NCBI GenBank assembly: GCA_002440625.1
Contig: DJUV01000108.1
Coordinates: 1-5,047 of the forward strand
Direction of reading: 5' to 3'
DNA from: Rhodobacteraceae bacterium UBA6273
GTDB taxonomy: Bacteria; Pseudomonadota; Alphaproteobacteria; Rhodobacterales; Rhodobacteraceae
Length of the DNA: 5,047 nt
The notes below the pieces were generated by a model. That model did no database searches and was not told the DNA's origin. It worked only from the letters and a program-made list of their open reading frames with translations. The stretch's first letter is position 1, and each line of letters begins with the position of its first letter. The position numbers were made by a program, and so were the translations under genes. This document shows positions 4,784 to 5,047 of the stretch, one piece after another.

Positions 4784-5047
4784 ATGATGAACGATCCTCT
4801 CGGCGATATGCTGACCCGCATCCGCAACGCGCAGATGCGTGGCAAGTCCACCGTCCGCACCCCGGCCTCCAAGCTTCGCGCCTGGGTTTTGGATGTGCTG
4901 GCCGGCGAAGGCTACATCCGCGGCTACGAAGCCGCGACGGATGCCGATGGCCTGCCGCAGCTTGACATCAGCCTGAAGTACTACGAAGGCACCCCCGTCA
5001 TCCGCGAAATCAAGCGGGTGTCGAAGCCGGGCCGCCGCGTCTATGCC
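4784..5047 (+). CDS. rpsH: 30S ribosomal protein S8, N-terminal part (runs off the window)
   Basis: The first 88 codons are present, about two thirds of a typical 130-residue S8. They read [45 protein letters not shown], a central [29 protein letters not shown] and then the edge. This is the standard N-terminal alpha/beta domain with the SKPGRRVY signature. S8 binds helix 21 of 16S rRNA and in E. coli also represses the spc operon. Two adjacent ATGs (4784 and 4787) follow GGAGGA (4771-4776) by 7 and 10 bases; MNDPLGDML from 4787 matches the usual family start, but 4784 has the better spacing, so the first residue is uncertain. The C-terminal RNA-binding domain is outside the window. Confidence 0.97.
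   Translation, partial: MMNDPLGDMLTRIRNAQMRGKSTVRTPASKLRAWVLDVLAGEGYIRGYEAATDADGLPQLDISLKYYEGTPVIREIKRVSKPGRRVYA

Noticed and set aside
4288..4872. Open frame of 194 codons on the minus strand opposite rplE, rpsN and rpsH
   Set aside because: It is antisense to three certain genes, with no ribosome binding site or motif that I could support.

Overview
The window is a stretch of the S10-spc ribosomal protein gene cluster of a GC-rich bacterium, read entirely on the + strand. Gene order, the zinc-free 101-residue S14, and the wording of the L29, L24, L5 and S8 proteins fit an alphaproteobacterium. I infer the Rhodobacterales/Rhodobacteraceae, but I worked from memory of these families and not from an alignment.

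Layout. Positions 1-1571 hold the end of the S10 operon: the last codons of rpsS, then rplV, rpsC and rplP, with overlaps or very short gaps. A strong intrinsic terminator (1600-1630) follows rplP. Positions 1572-2686 are an insertion of about 1.1 kb at a junction (rplP-rpmC) that is usually almost gapless. It contains an inverted-repeat-rich spacer, one gene for a 230-residue protein with the fold signatures of a WaaP/InaA-type kinase but an altered catalytic loop (1789-2481), a perfect 28-bp palindrome (2493-2520), a plausible sigma-70 promoter (2547-2575) and a leader of about 100 nt that can fold into three consecutive stem-loops. Positions 2687-5047 resume the canonical order: rpmC, rpsQ, rplN, rplX, rplE, rpsN and the first two thirds of rpsH, which runs off the end.

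How it works together. The ribosomal proteins are all primary or secondary rRNA binders of the two subunits. One-base stop/start overlaps (rplV/rpsC, rplN/rplX, rplX/rplE) suggest translational coupling. The terminator, together with the promoter and leader before rpmC, suggests that transcription is split here into an upstream S10 unit and a downstream rpmC-rpsQ-spc unit. The kinase-like gene sits between them and may be a separate, lower-expressed unit. It uses arginine codons AGG and CGA that the ribosomal protein genes around it largely avoid.

No CRISPR array, transposase, tRNA, rRNA or phage gene is visible. The parts least explained by textbook annotation are the kinase-like protein, the structured leaders on either side of it, and a hairpin that can mask the ribosome binding site of rplN. 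I see no clear evidence of a wholly new multi-gene system.
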